DNA from: Larsenimonas salina
GTDB taxonomy: Bacteria; Pseudomonadota; Gammaproteobacteria; Pseudomonadales; Halomonadaceae
Reading direction: 5' to 3'
NCBI RefSeq assembly: GCF_023736155.1
Contig: NZ_JAMLJJ010000003.1
Coordinates: forward strand, 1-64,000
DNA: 64,000 nucleotides
Below are positions 26,270-36,833 of this stretch, in pieces; position 1 is the stretch's first letter; each line of letters starts with the position of its first letter. Under the pieces are notes generated by a model. The model was not told the origin of the DNA, searched no databases, and worked only from the letters and a program-made list of their open reading frames with translations. Both the position numbers and the translations under genes were made by a program.

Positions 26270-28716
26270 GCAGGCCCTACGGTCGATGCCGCGCGGACAA
26301 GCTCGGCAGGACGGCCGAAATAGTATCCCTGCAGGTGGGAACACCCTTCGTGCTGCAGCGCCTCGGCCTGATCGAGATGCTCGACCCCCTCGGCGGTAAT
26401 CTTGATGTCGAGGCTGTTCCCAAGGCTCGTGATCGCCTTGATGATCGCTCGGGCCTCATTGCTCTGACAGATTTCATCCACGAAGCTCCGGTCGATCTTG
26501 ATGCGATCGAACGGGAAGGAGCGCAGATAGTGAAGCGAGGAATACCCGGTGCCAAAATCATCCAGCGCGATGGCCACGCCCAGCGCCTTCAGTGCCTTGA
26601 GCGTCGTCATGTTGCGCTGTGAGCTATCGAGCAGGATGGATTCGGTAATCTCGAGTTCCAGCCGCTCGGGGGCAAGCCCTGACGTGACCAGCGCCTGCTG
26701 CACGTCATCGACCAGCTGCGGACGCTCGAACTGGATTGGCGACAGATTGACCGAGACGGTCATCTCAGTCTGCCAGGACGCCGCCTCGCGACAGGCCTGA
26801 TTGAGGACCCATAGGCCGATGTCGTGAATGAGCCCGGTGCGCTCAGCCACCGAGATGAACTCGAGCGGTGACACCATCCCCCGCATCGGATGCATCCAGC
26901 GAATCAACGCCTCGTAGCCGGACGGGCCGTAATCGTCGGCGCGCATGATCGGCTGATAAAACACGACGAACTCGTTTTCGCGCAGGGCGCGACGCAGATC
27001 CGCCTCCATATCGAGCCGGGCACACGCCGCCTGATGAAGGGCGTCGTTGTAACAGGCGTACGCCCCCTTGCCGACCCGCTTGGCTTCATAAAGCGCGAGA
27101 TCCGCGCTTTTCATCAGCGCTTCCGGCGTATCAAGCGTCTCCGAGGACAGGGCGATGCCGACGCTGATGCCGGCCTGAAGCTGGTGATGATCGATCTCGA
27201 ACGGCGTCTGAACCGCCGCCAACAACCGGGTGGCCAACGCCTCGAGCGCATCGATGGTGTGACAGGCCGGAATGACAATGGCGAACTCGTCGCCGCCGAT
27301 GCGCGCCATGATGTCGTGATCGGACAACAGCGGTTGCAGCCGCGCGGCCAGCGCCATCAGAAGCTGATCGCCCACGTGATGGCCCAGCACATCGTTGACG
27401 TCCTTGAAGTTATCAAGATCAAGCATCAGCACGCCGGTGCTCTGGCGGCGCTCGCGGCAGAGTTCGAGCCCCTGCTCGATGCATCGAACGAACAGGCTTC
27501 GATTCGGCAAATTGGTCAGTGCGTCGTGATGCGCCATGTGGTGAATCTGATCGTGGGCCTGCTTGGTTTCAGTCACGTCCTCGATCAGATAGACCATCAG
27601 CAGCTGCTCGTTTTCAGCCACGAGCGGCACCATGCGACATCGAAGATGTCGCGTGCCATCGGCGCGCTGCAGTTTGGCGTGCGTCTGCTGAAGGGTGCGC
27701 TCCAGGACGGCCCGCTCGGAGGCGCCGGTCAGCTGGTCGAGAATCTCCGCCAGATGGTGCGGCGCGGTCACGCTCGGTTTTCCACCCTGTGCGTCACGAA
27801 GCGCTTCGCTGTTGAGCCGAATGCGGCCAGTGTCGACTTCCTGCACCACCACATGAATCGGAATATTGGCAATGACGGAATTTAGAAACGTCGTCAGCGC
27901 ATCGAGCTCTTCGTTGCGTGCAATCACATCGTCTCGCGCAACCTGAAGCGCTTTTTCATACTCACGTCGCTCGGTGACGTCGCGCGTGATCTTGGCAAAG
28001 CCGATCAACGTATCCAGATCATCCCGGATCGCCTCGATCACCACGTGCGCCATGAAGGTCGAGCCGTCCTTTCGCACTCGCCAGCCCTCGGCCTCGAAGC
28101 TGCCCTGCTCGCGCGCAATATCCAGACTCTTATCGGGTTTATCGTCGGCGCGGTCCTGATCGGTGTAGAACATGGAAAAGTGCTTGCCGACCACATCCTC
28201 GGCGATATACCCCTTGATGTGCTGGGCGCCCGCGTTCCAGTTGGTGATGATGCCTTCCGGGCTCAGCATGTAGATCGCGTAGTCACTGACGCCCTCGACC
28301 AGAAGGCGAAACCGGTGCTCCTCCTCGATCTGACGGCGCTGCTGCTGCATGGTCTCGGTATTGTCTCGGGCCACCTTGGCAAACCCGATCAGCGTGCCGG
28401 TGTCATCGTGCACCGGGTCGATCACCACACTTGCCCAGAACAGGGTGCCGTCCTTGCGAATGCGCCAGCCTTCGTTTTCAAAGCGGCCATCCTCACGCGC
28501 AAGCCTGAGTCCAAGCGCTGGAAGTCCTGACTGGCGGTCGGCGTCGGTATAGAAGCAGCTGAAATGCCGCCCGATGATTTCCTCGGGCGTGTACCCCTTG
28601 ATCAGGCGGGCCCCTTCGTTCCAGCTCATTACATTGCCATCGAGATCAAGCAGATAGATCGCGTAGTCGATGACGTTATGCACTAGATATCGATAAATAG
28701 GGTCGTTGTTCATCAT
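26251..28716 (-). CDS. PAS-PAS-PAS-GGDEF-EAL cyclic-di-GMP enzyme
   Basis: This is an 821-residue soluble protein. Two clear PAS domains (about 10-125 and 135-255) are near-copies of each other, with SWNEGARLIKGY and NWNAGAQHIKGY and a repeated EGWR(I/V)RKDG. A weaker PAS-like region covers about 275-395. GGDEF (about 405-560) has RIGGDEF near 476. EAL (about 575-810) has YEALIRWMHP, SVNLSPIQF, LELEITES, DDFGTGYSS, IDRSFV and AEGVE. All core residues for synthesis and hydrolysis are present, and no RxxD inhibitory site is seen. It is divergent from the second CHASE kinase (160 bp apart). Confidence 0.93.
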   Translation of the reverse strand: MMNNDPIYRYLVHNVIDYAIYLLDLDGNVMSWNEGARLIKGYTPEEIIGRHFSCFYTDADRQSGLPALGLRLAREDGRFENEGWRIRKDGTLFWASVVIDPVHDDTGTLIGFAKVARDNTETMQQQRRQIEEEHRFRLLVEGVSDYAIYMLSPEGIITNWNAGAQHIKGYIAEDVVGKHFSMFYTDQDRADDKPDKSLDIAREQGSFEAEGWRVRKDGSTFMAHVVIEAIRDDLDTLIGFAKITRDVTERREYEKALQVARDDVIARNEELDALTTFLNSVIANIPIHVVVQEVDTGRIRLNSEALRDAQGGKPSVTAPHHLAEILDQLTGASERAVLERTLQQTHAKLQRADGTRHLRCRMVPLVAENEQLLMVYLIEDVTETKQAHDQIHHMAHHDALTNLPNRSLFVRCIEQGLELCRERRQSTGVLMLDLDNFKDVNDVLGHHVGDQLLMALAARLQPLLSDHDIMARIGGDEFAIVIPACHTIDALEALATRLLAAVQTPFEIDHHQLQAGISVGIALSSETLDTPEALMKSADLALYEAKRVGKGAYACYNDALHQAACARLDMEADLRRALRENEFVVFYQPIMRADDYGPSGYEALIRWMHPMRGMVSPLEFISVAERTGLIHDIGLWVLNQACREAASWQTEMTVSVNLSPIQFERPQLVDDVQQALVTSGLAPERLELEITESILLDSSQRNMTTLKALKALGVAIALDDFGTGYSSLHYLRSFPFDRIKIDRSFVDEICQSNEARAIIKAITSLGNSLDIKITAEGVEHLDQAEALQHEGCSHLQGYYFGRPAELVRAASTVGPAQPVRE

Positions 28717-28876
28717 GGCTCGATCAATTGAACGTATTTGCTGCGATATCGGCAGGCCGCAGGATAGATTGACCGAAAAAAACCGCCCTGTTCATTCAAT
28801 ACCGCCTCACCGAAGCGGATAAAGTAGCCTCTGTGACTATGTACTGAACCGCGTATTTCAACTGTGGATTTGACCC

Positions 28877-31003
28877 ATGGCTCGAGGCACTCTTTTTTCG
28901 CCCCGCTGGCTGCCCTGGCTGACAGCATTAATCATCGCCGTGATCACCTTGACGACCTATCGCTGGTACGTTCAGCAAAACGACGACTACGCCAGGGCAC
29001 GCTTCATGATCCTGACCGATGACATTGCCCTTGCCATCACTGAGCGCATGAAGAATCACGAGTTGATTCTAAATAGTGGCGCAGGGTTCATCGGTGCCAG
29101 CCGAACGGTCAGCCGCCGGGAGTGGCATCACTACTACGAAAGCCTCCACCTGGATCAAAATTACCCGGGCATTCTGGGCTTCGGCTACGCCCGCCTTCTA
29201 AGAGACGCTGAGCGTCCGGAATTCGAGCGGCGCGTTCGCGATGAAGGATTTCCGACGTTCGAGGTGCATCCGCCAGGCGCGCGCGCGCTGTACGTTCCGG
29301 TCACCTATCTGGAGCCATTTTCCGGCGCCAACCTCGATGCGTTCGGCTATGACATGTTTTCGAACGAGACGCGTCGCCAGGCGATGGTCCGCGCCGTCGA
29401 CCAGAACGCGACGAGCATGACGTCACGCGTCACCCTGGTTCAAAAAGCGGCGTCGACAAGGGAGCAGGCCGGCGTCCTGATCTACGTCCCGGTCTTTTAC
29501 GAGGGACAACCGCTTCTGACCCGGGCGCAGCGCTGGCAAGCGCTCAGAGGGTTTGTATACAGCCCGTACCGCATCAGTGACCTGATCGAAGGCAGCGTCC
29601 CTTCAAGCAGCAGCCTCGGCTTTGTTCTGTTCGATGGGGCGCCGTCGCCTGCCACCGAAATGTATCGCTCCTTCGATGAGGCCCAGGTCGATATCGACAA
29701 GGCCCGTTACACCCAGGAACTCACCCTCGATCACTTCGGCAAGACGTGGACGCTTCGCGTCTACAGCCTGCCAGGGTTCGAAAAACAGTTCGTCTCGCTT
29801 GCCGACCACCTGCTGCTGCCGACCGGCCTCGCCGTCGCCCTGCTCGCGTTCGCTCTGGTGTTTATCATGGTCAATCGGCAACGAAAGGCCGAGCGGCTTG
29901 CCAAGCGAATGACGCGCACCATTCGTCATAACGAACGGGAGCTTCAGGATATCCGTGCACGTCAGGAGCGCGTGCTGAGTGGCAGCAATGACGGCTGGTG
30001 GGAGTACGACCTTCAAAAAGGGGAGCTGTTTTTCTCCGAGCGCTGGTGGTCGCTTCTGGGGCTGACGCATGATGACTACCCCACCACCATCGACACGTTC
30101 ATGTCCCTGCTGCACCCCGAGGATCACGAAAAAACGGTGACCCGATTTTATGACCGGCTCGGCTCGAACGACACCGAGTTCAATGTCGAATTTCGCCTGC
30201 GCCACCGCGATGGCCACTACATTCCCTTTCTCTCTCGCGGCACCATCCAGCGTGACGGCTCCGGCCAGGCCATTCGCATCAGCGGCGTTAACATGGATCA
30301 ATCAGAACGTCACCGTATCGATCAGATGAAGCGAAGTTTCGTCTCGACGGTCAGCCACGAACTCAGAACGCCGCTGACCTCGATTTCAGGCGCCCTGTCT
30401 CTGGTCAATGCCGGCGCGCTGGGGCCGGTACCGGAGCCCATGGCCCCGATGCTCGATATCGCCAAGCTCAACAGCGACCGCCTGACGCTCCTGATCAACG
30501 ATCTCTTGGACATGGACAAGCTGATCGCCGGCAAGATGACATTCTCGCTGGCGTCCTACGCCCTTCGCGCACTGATCGATGAGGCGCTTAAAAGCAATCA
30601 GGGCTACGCCGACCGTTTCGGAGTGACACTCAACGCACGCCCGTTCGACGACACGCACGTCCAGACCGACAGCCTGCGCTTTCAACAGGTGCTGTCGAAC
30701 CTGCTGTCCAACGCCATCAAGTTCTCGCCGAAAGGTGATGTTGTCGACATCGACATCCACCACGCCTCGGAAAGTGTGATCGTCTCGGTCATCGACCGCG
30801 GCCCGGGTATTCCCGAGGCGTTCAAGCCTCACATCTTTCAGCAGTTTTCCCAGGCTGACGCCTCCGACACCCGTAACGTCAACGGCACGGGGCTTGGCCT
30901 TGCAATTACACGACAGCTGGTGATCAACATGCGCGGTGAGATCGGTTTTGAAACGCCGCCTGAAGGCGGAACGCGCTTTTGGGTGCGCGTGCCGAAGGCA
31001 TGA
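28877..31003 (+). CDS. CHASE-PAS sensor histidine kinase (copy 2)
   Basis: This is a 708-residue membrane kinase with the same plan as the gene at 15969: TM1 at about 15-30, CHASE at about 50-265 (ILGFGYARLL, YLEPFSGANLDAFGYDM), TM2 at about 308-330, PAS at about 360-475, HisKA with SHELRTP (His near 493), NLLSNAIKFSP near 608 and GTGLGLAIT near 670. Long stretches around the phosphorylated His and the PAS start (GSNDGWWEYD) are almost identical in both copies. It has no receiver domain, and no small RNA follows it. Confidence 0.93.
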   Translation: MARGTLFSPRWLPWLTALIIAVITLTTYRWYVQQNDDYARARFMILTDDIALAITERMKNHELILNSGAGFIGASRTVSRREWHHYYESLHLDQNYPGILGFGYARLLRDAERPEFERRVRDEGFPTFEVHPPGARALYVPVTYLEPFSGANLDAFGYDMFSNETRRQAMVRAVDQNATSMTSRVTLVQKAASTREQAGVLIYVPVFYEGQPLLTRAQRWQALRGFVYSPYRISDLIEGSVPSSSSLGFVLFDGAPSPATEMYRSFDEAQVDIDKARYTQELTLDHFGKTWTLRVYSLPGFEKQFVSLADHLLLPTGLAVALLAFALVFIMVNRQRKAERLAKRMTRTIRHNERELQDIRARQERVLSGSNDGWWEYDLQKGELFFSERWWSLLGLTHDDYPTTIDTFMSLLHPEDHEKTVTRFYDRLGSNDTEFNVEFRLRHRDGHYIPFLSRGTIQRDGSGQAIRISGVNMDQSERHRIDQMKRSFVSTVSHELRTPLTSISGALSLVNAGALGPVPEPMAPMLDIAKLNSDRLTLLINDLLDMDKLIAGKMTFSLASYALRALIDEALKSNQGYADRFGVTLNARPFDDTHVQTDSLRFQQVLSNLLSNAIKFSPKGDVVDIDIHHASESVIVSVIDRGPGIPEAFKPHIFQQFSQADASDTRNVNGTGLGLAITRQLVINMRGEIGFETPPEGGTRFWVRVPKA

Positions 31004-31235
31004 CGTTGGCCCGCGCTTGTGGGCATGAGGGCGTTACGCACATTGATCTCGAAAACTTGCAGGCCAACCCATGGCGTGAATCTACGACGATCGTCTAAAA
31101 TCCCAGACACTTCGCCCTTCCCCCACCGTCCCATCCGGGCGGTTTCTGGGTCCTTAAGCTTACACATTCAGTTCCGATCGGCGTTCCGCGCAACCGCAAG
31201 GAAGGCCGGTGATCGCACCACTTACGTGAGGTTCC

Positions 31236-32411
31236 ATGACCCGTCATACCCACCCTCTGCTCGTCCTGCTGGCACTGGCCACTGGCGGCTTTGCCATCGG
31301 CACGACCGAATTCGCCACCATGAGCCTCTTGCCCTTCATTCAAAGCGACATGGCCATTTCCCCCTCGACCGCCAGCCACATCATCAGTGTCTATGCCCTC
31401 GGCGTGGTCATCGGCGCGCCAGTCATCACGGTACTTGCCGCCAAGATCGACCGAAAATGGTTGCTTCTGGCCCTGATGGCCCTGTTCGCGCTCGGCAACG
31501 GCCTGAGTGCGATCGCCCCCGACTACAACTCATTGATGCTCTTTCGCTTCATCAGTGGCCTGCCTCACGGCGCCTACTTCGGTCTGGCCGCGCTCATGGC
31601 CGCGTCCGTGGTCACAAGCGGCAAGCGCACCCGCGCGGTCGGCATGGTGATGCTGGGGCTGACGGTCGCGACCATCGTCGGGGTACCGCTTGCCACCTGG
31701 CTTGGCAACGTGTTCGGCTGGCGGTTCGGGTTCTGGCTGGTCACCGCACTGGCCCTTCTGACCGTTGCAATGATCGCCCTGTTCGCACCGAAAACCGGGG
31801 TCGCCACGGGCCAGAGCGCCAAGAGCGAGCTTCGCGCCCTCAGCAACAGCGCGGTGCTTTTGACGCTCGCCATCGGCGCCATCGGCTTTGGCGGCATGTT
31901 CGCGGTCTACACCTACCTGACCTCGACGCTCGATCACGTCACCCAGATGTCAGCGCATTCCATGCCGATCATCCTGGGCATCTTCGGTCTCGGCATGACG
32001 GTGGGTAACGTGGTTCTGCCCCGGTTTGCCGACCGCTCCCTGATGCCGACGGCAGGCGGGCTACTGCTTTGGAGCGCGGCCGCGCTCGCAGCCTTCCCGC
32101 TGGTCGCGGACAACCCGATTCTGATCGCGATCGACGTGTTCTGCATCGGCATGAGCGGCGCGCTTGGCACCATCCTGCAGACGCGCTTGATGGACGTGGC
32201 CGGCGAGGCGCAGAACCTGGCCGCCGCGCTCAACCACGTCGCCTTCAACATGGCCAACGCCCTCGGGCCATGGCTTGCAGGCCTTGCCTTGGCCTTCGGC
32301 TTCGGCTACCGCTCGACCGGTGTGGTCGGCTGTCTGCTGGCCCTTGGCGGCCTTGCAATCTGGGCGGTGGCTCGCCGGCAGGAAAAACGCCAGCGCCACG
32401 CAGCCGCATGA
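31236..32411 (+). CDS. MFS transporter, DHA1 (AraJ/YdhP-like) family
   Basis: This 391-residue protein has 12 predicted transmembrane helices. The opening LLVLLALATGGFAIGTTEFA and the RFISGLPHGAYFG segment near residue 105 are typical of the AraJ/YdhP branch of proton-coupled drug:H+ antiporters. The substrate cannot be predicted. The 230 bp between the kinase stop and this start hold no clear regulatory element. Confidence 0.85.
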   Translation: MTRHTHPLLVLLALATGGFAIGTTEFATMSLLPFIQSDMAISPSTASHIISVYALGVVIGAPVITVLAAKIDRKWLLLALMALFALGNGLSAIAPDYNSLMLFRFISGLPHGAYFGLAALMAASVVTSGKRTRAVGMVMLGLTVATIVGVPLATWLGNVFGWRFGFWLVTALALLTVAMIALFAPKTGVATGQSAKSELRALSNSAVLLTLAIGAIGFGGMFAVYTYLTSTLDHVTQMSAHSMPIILGIFGLGMTVGNVVLPRFADRSLMPTAGGLLLWSAAALAAFPLVADNPILIAIDVFCIGMSGALGTILQTRLMDVAGEAQNLAAALNHVAFNMANALGPWLAGLALAFGFGYRSTGVVGCLLALGGLAIWAVARRQEKRQRHAAA

Positions 32412-32440
32412 CCGTTCACGCAAACGTCGAGCTGTAAAAA

Positions 32441-32474
32441 AACCGGGGCCGCCTTTTCAGGTGGCCCCGGTTTT
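32441..32474. terminator. Bidirectional intrinsic terminator between the MFS gene and polA
   Basis: An ACCGGGGCC/GGCCCCGGT stem extended by partly paired bases is flanked by A residues on the left and TTTTAT on the right, so it can end both convergent transcripts. Confidence 0.9.
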
Positions 32475-32510
32475 ATTCGAACGCGGTGTCAGAATCCAAA
32501 ACCGCGTTTG

Positions 32511-35282
32511 TCAGTGCGCTTCTTCCCAGTTCGCCCCGCTTTCGGCCTCGACCAGCAGCGGCACGCTGAGTTCACCGGCCTGCATCATGCGCTCGCTGAC
32601 GGCGGCCTTGAAGGCCTCGACCTGATCGTTTTTGACCTCGAACACCAGTTCGTCGTGCACCTGCATCACCATCCAGGCATCGAACTCGCCGCCTGACAGC
32701 CAGGCATCGACCTCGATCATCGCGCGCTTGATGATGTCGGCGGCGGTGCCCTGCATCGGGGCGTTGATCGCGGTGCGCTCGGCGGCCTGACGGCGGGTGT
32801 GGTTTTTCGAGGCGATGTCCGGCACGTACAGCCGCCGGCCGAACACGGTCTCGACGAAGCCGGTGTCGGCGGCGTCGGCGCGGGTGCGCTCCATGAAACG
32901 GGCCACCCCCGGGTAACGGTCGAAGTAACGGTCGATGTAGGTCTGAGCCTGGTTACGCTCGATGTTGAGCTGACGCCCAAGCCCCCAGGCGCTCATGCCG
33001 TAGATCAGGCCAAAGTTGATCGCCTTGGCGCTGCGGCGCTGATCCGCGCTGACCTTATCCACAGCAACGTTGAACACCTCGGCGGCCGTGGCGCTGTGGA
33101 TATCCTGATTATTGGCGAACGCCTCCAGTAGCCCTTCGTCTTCGGAGAGGTGCGCCATGATCCGAAGCTCGATCTGAGAGTAGTCGGCGGCGACGATCGA
33201 GTAGCCATCTCGGGCGATAAAGGCGGTTCGAATCTTGCGGCCTTCCTCGGTACGTACCGGAATGTTTTGGAGGTTGGGGTCACTCGAGGAGAGCCGGCCG
33301 GTGGCGGTCACGGCCTGATGGTAGCTCGTGTGAATGCGCCCACTTTCGGCGTTGACCAGTTGCGGCAGCTTGTCGGTGTAGGTCGAGCGCAGTTTCGAAA
33401 GCCCTCGATGCTCCAGAATCACCTTCGGCAGCGGGTAATCCAGTGCCAGTTCCTCGAGCACGGCCTCAGCGGTTGAGGGCGCGCCCTTGGGCGTTTTCTT
33501 GATCACCGGAAGTTTAAGCTCATTGAACAGAATCTCGCCAAGCTGCTTGGGCGAGCCGAGGTTGAACTCGCGCCCGGCAAGCTCGAAGGCGTCCTTTTCG
33601 ATCGCCTCGATCCGCTCGCCGAGCGCCCGGCTCTGCTCGCCGAGTTTTTGAGTGTCGATCAGAACACCGGTGCGCTCCATTCGGGTCAACACCGGAATCA
33701 GGGGCCGCTCGAGGCCGTCGAGCACCTCGGAAAGCCGCCCGGCTTCTTCGATGCGCGGGCGCAGAATGGCGTGGAGCCTAAGCGTCACGTCCACATCCTC
33801 GCAGGCGTAGGGCGTGGCCTCCTCGAGCGCGATCTGATTGAAGGTGAGCTGCTTGGCGCCCTTGCCGGCAATGGTCTCGAAGCTGACCGTTTCATGGCCC
33901 AGGTACTGCTTCGCCAGCGCGTCCATGTTGTGCTGGGTCGCGGTGGAATTGAGCACGTAGGATTCGAGCATGGTGTCCACCAGTGGCCCGCCGACCGGTA
34001 CATCGTAGCGCGCCAGCACCTCAAGATCGTACTTGAGGTTCTGTCCGATCTTGGTGACGCGCTCGCTGGCAAGCAGCGGCGCCAGATCGGCAAGCACCCG
34101 GGCACGATCAAGCTGGTCCGGGGCATCGAGATAGTCGTGCCCGACCGGCACGTAAACCGCCTCGCCCGGCATGAGCGCCAAGCCGATACCGACGATGTCG
34201 GCCACCATGTAATTGAGGCTGGTGGTCTCCAGATCGAAACAGACCGCGTCAGAGGCGTTAAGCCGCTCGAGAAAGGCCTGCCATTCGGCCTCATCAACGA
34301 TCGCGCGGTAATCCTGCTCATCGAGCGCGAAACCGGTCTGGCGCTCGGGCTCCGGGTCCTCGACCGCGGCATCGCCCGAGGCTGCAGTTTGTTTCGCGTC
34401 GCCGCCGTCGTTATCCAGCTCATTGAGCCAGCCCTTGAACTCGAGCCGGGTGTAGAGCGCACGCAGCGCGTCAACGTCCGGCGCGGGACGTTCCAGATCG
34501 GTCAGCCCCACCGGCAGCTCGCAGTCGGTCTTGATGGTGGCAAGCGTGTAGGAGAGGTACGCCTGCTCCCGGTTGGCTTCGAGCTTTTTCGGCAGGCTCT
34601 TGGCGCCACGAAAGCCGAGCGTGGTCACGCGCTCGAGATCGCCGAAAATGGTGTCGAGCCCACCGTTCATGCCGGTCAATAGCGACAGCGCCGTTTTCTG
34701 GCCCACTCCCGGCACGCCCGGAATGTTATCGACGCTGTCGCCCATCAGCGCGAGGTAATCGATGATAAGCCCGGGAGGAATGCCGAACTTCTCTTCGACG
34801 CCGGCTTCATCGAGGGTTTCGTTTTTCATGGTGTTGACCAGCGTGACGTGGGGGCTTACGAGCTGCGCCATGTCCTTGTCGCCGGTGGAGATCACCACAT
34901 CGCGGCCATCGCGCGTCGCCTCGAACGCGAGCGTGCCGATCACGTCGTCAGCCTCGACCCCTTCGATGCACAAAAGCGGAAGGCCAAGGGCGCGCACGCA
35001 GTCGTGCAACGGCTCGACCTGCGGTCGCAGATCGTCCGGCATGGGCGGGCGGTGCGCCTTGTATTCGGGGTAGATCTCGTCTCGAAAGGTCTTGCCCTTG
35101 GCATCAAACACCACCGCCATCGGGCTTTCCGGGTACTGACGGATCAGGCTTTTCAGCATCGACACCACGCCACGCACGGCGCCGGTTGGCGTACCGTCGG
35201 CAGCACTCAACGGTGGCAGGGCGTGAAAGGCGCGGTAGAGATAGGACGAACCGTCGACGAGGACGATCGGAGTAGCGGCCAT
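32511..35282 (-). CDS. polA: DNA polymerase I
   Basis: This 923-residue repair and Okazaki-fragment polymerase starts at the ATG at 35282 ([20 protein letters not shown]) after GGGAG. The 5'-3' exonuclease covers about residues 1-290, with [11 protein letters not shown] and the helix-hairpin motif [10 protein letters not shown]. The 3'-5' proofreading domain (about 335-520) keeps [12 protein letters not shown]. The polymerase domain (about 545-923) has [39 protein letters not shown] and the C-terminal [10 protein letters not shown]. It is divergent from the DUF2782 gene, and the polA-DUF2782-thrB order is shared with Pseudomonas and relatives. Confidence 0.98.
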   Translation of the reverse strand: MAATPIVLVDGSSYLYRAFHALPPLSAADGTPTGAVRGVVSMLKSLIRQYPESPMAVVFDAKGKTFRDEIYPEYKAHRPPMPDDLRPQVEPLHDCVRALGLPLLCIEGVEADDVIGTLAFEATRDGRDVVISTGDKDMAQLVSPHVTLVNTMKNETLDEAGVEEKFGIPPGLIIDYLALMGDSVDNIPGVPGVGQKTALSLLTGMNGGLDTIFGDLERVTTLGFRGAKSLPKKLEANREQAYLSYTLATIKTDCELPVGLTDLERPAPDVDALRALYTRLEFKGWLNELDNDGGDAKQTAASGDAAVEDPEPERQTGFALDEQDYRAIVDEAEWQAFLERLNASDAVCFDLETTSLNYMVADIVGIGLALMPGEAVYVPVGHDYLDAPDQLDRARVLADLAPLLASERVTKIGQNLKYDLEVLARYDVPVGGPLVDTMLESYVLNSTATQHNMDALAKQYLGHETVSFETIAGKGAKQLTFNQIALEEATPYACEDVDVTLRLHAILRPRIEEAGRLSEVLDGLERPLIPVLTRMERTGVLIDTQKLGEQSRALGERIEAIEKDAFELAGREFNLGSPKQLGEILFNELKLPVIKKTPKGAPSTAEAVLEELALDYPLPKVILEHRGLSKLRSTYTDKLPQLVNAESGRIHTSYHQAVTATGRLSSSDPNLQNIPVRTEEGRKIRTAFIARDGYSIVAADYSQIELRIMAHLSEDEGLLEAFANNQDIHSATAAEVFNVAVDKVSADQRRSAKAINFGLIYGMSAWGLGRQLNIERNQAQTYIDRYFDRYPGVARFMERTRADAADTGFVETVFGRRLYVPDIASKNHTRRQAAERTAINAPMQGTAADIIKRAMIEVDAWLSGGEFDAWMVMQVHDELVFEVKNDQVEAFKAAVSERMMQAGELSVPLLVEAESGANWEEAH

Positions 35283-35460
35283 GGGAGCTCCCGTCGGCGT
35301 AAATCGGAAAGGCCCATGATACGAAACGCGCCCGCGCCTGTCAGGCGGCCTGATGCGATCGGGCCAATCACGCGGCACTCGGGCGCACGCCGATCGGCAT
35401 CGTATGCCCAGTTGCCGTTTGTTACACTCACGCTCTATCTTTCAACTGCACGGTGCGCCC

Positions 35461-35706
35461 ATGACCTCACGCAGCCTGTCGTTCATTGCCCTGCTCGCGC
35501 TTGGCGCCCTCGGCCTTCCGGCCCAGGCCGCCCCCGATCAAGGCGCCGCGGTAACCCAGGAATACCGCACCAACGGCTACCTGTACGCCATCGCGGTGAC
35601 CGATGACAGCGGCCATTACGTGCTGATTGATCGCAATGGCGATGGCAACTTCGAGCGCTACGAAGGCGCAGAACCCGTTGCCGCCCCCGACTGGACCAAA
35701 GACTGA
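35461..35706 (+). CDS. DUF2782 small secreted protein
   Basis: This 81-residue periplasmic protein has a signal peptide ending LPAQA. The short mature domain (EYRTNGYLYAIAVTDDSGHY, then an EF-hand-like DRNGDGNFE) is that of DUF2782. Such genes usually sit between polA and thrB in gammaproteobacteria. Its function is unknown, and calcium binding by the Asp-rich loop is only a suggestion. Confidence 0.85.
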   Translation: MTSRSLSFIALLALGALGLPAQAAPDQGAAVTQEYRTNGYLYAIAVTDDSGHYVLIDRNGDGNFERYEGAEPVAAPDWTKD

Positions 35707-35818
35707 GCGCGTGCTGCGTTCACGCATGGAACCGGCCGACCCGAGCGGCTAAACTGGCGCTTTTTGACGGCACCTGCCCTTAAGCGTGCCCCTCTCCCTT
35801 ATCGACTGGCGAGCTATC

Positions 35819-36769
35819 ATGGCGGTTTTTACACCTTTGACCGAGGCTCAGGTCCGCGACTTTCTTTTGCGCTACGAGATCGGTGACCTTGTCACCCTCG
35901 AGGAAGTCGCCAGCGGCACCGAGAACTCGACCTTTTTTGTCACCACCGACCAGCAGCAACTGGTGCTGACGCTGTTCGAACAAGGGGAGCAGGAAGAGCT
36001 GCCCTTTTTTGTCGACCTGCTCGATTTTCTGGCCGGCCACTCACTGCCAGTGCCTGGCCCGATCCACGACAAGACCGGGGTGGCGCTTCAAAGCCTTGCC
36101 GGCAAGCCGGCGCTTCTGTTCCCGCGATTGCCGGGGCGTCATCCGCATGATCCGACCCTTGCCCAGTGCGCGGCCATCGGCCAGACGCTTGGTCAACTGC
36201 ACACGGTGTCGCGCCACTTTACCGGCAGCCGCCCCAACCCGCGCGATCTTCGCTGGATCTCGGCCAACCACACCAAGGTACTGAGCTATTTGAACGCCGA
36301 CGACCAGGCGTTGATGCGCGACGAACTGGATGCGTTTGAGGCGACGTTCGGCACCGACACGGCACTGCCCCAGGGCGCGCTTCACGGCGATCTTTTCCGT
36401 GACAACGCCCTGTTCGATGGCGACCGACTCGGTGGGCTGATCGATTTCTACAACGGCTGCACGGGGGATCTGATCTTCGATCTCGCGATCGTGGTCAACG
36501 ACTGGTGCACGCGTGAGAACGGCGCCATCGATCATGAGCGCTACGCCTCGGTGCTGGGCGCGTACCTTGCCGAACGGCCGTTCACCGACCGCGAGCGCGC
36601 CCTCTGGCCGATGATGCTTCGAATGACGGCGCTTCGCTACTGGCTCTCGCGCCTGCTTGTGGTCTACGTCGACCCGCCGGCGCATACCCTGACGCCAAAG
36701 GACCCGGCTCAATACCGCGCCATCGTCAAAGCACGCCGTGATCTGGAGCTGCCCGCGCTTCCGGCCTGA
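35819..36769 (+). CDS. thrB: Homoserine kinase, APH/ThrB type II
   Basis: This is a 316-residue kinase of the aminoglycoside-phosphotransferase fold, not the GHMP type of E. coli. It phosphorylates homoserine in threonine synthesis. The start MAVFTPLTEAQVRDFL at 35819 is the usual one. Visible motifs are SGTENSTFFV near residue 30, the Brenner-type ALHGDLFRDNALF near 190 and the metal-binding GLIDFYNGCTGDLIFDLAI near 207. Confidence 0.95.
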   Translation: MAVFTPLTEAQVRDFLLRYEIGDLVTLEEVASGTENSTFFVTTDQQQLVLTLFEQGEQEELPFFVDLLDFLAGHSLPVPGPIHDKTGVALQSLAGKPALLFPRLPGRHPHDPTLAQCAAIGQTLGQLHTVSRHFTGSRPNPRDLRWISANHTKVLSYLNADDQALMRDELDAFEATFGTDTALPQGALHGDLFRDNALFDGDRLGGLIDFYNGCTGDLIFDLAIVVNDWCTRENGAIDHERYASVLGAYLAERPFTDRERALWPMMLRMTALRYWLSRLLVVYVDPPAHTLTPKDPAQYRAIVKARRDLELPALPA

Positions 36770-36786
36770 CCCAACGCAGGCCTTGC

Positions 36787-36818
36787 CGCTCGAGCCGGCG
36801 TTTGATCCGGCTCGAGCG
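36787..36818 (+). terminator. Inverted repeat after thrB, possible terminator
   Basis: A 12-bp perfect inverted repeat (CGCTCGAGCCGG/CCGGCTCGAGCG) with an 8-base loop starts 18 bp after the thrB stop. It lacks a T tract, so it may act as a Rho-dependent or RNA-stabilising hairpin. Confidence 0.5.
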
Positions 36819-36833
36819 CAGCGCGCCTCTTGG

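Noticed and set aside
31004-31235. Gap after the second CHASE kinase, checked for a second Csr-type RNA
   Set aside because: There is no cluster of GGA hairpins and no intrinsic terminator.
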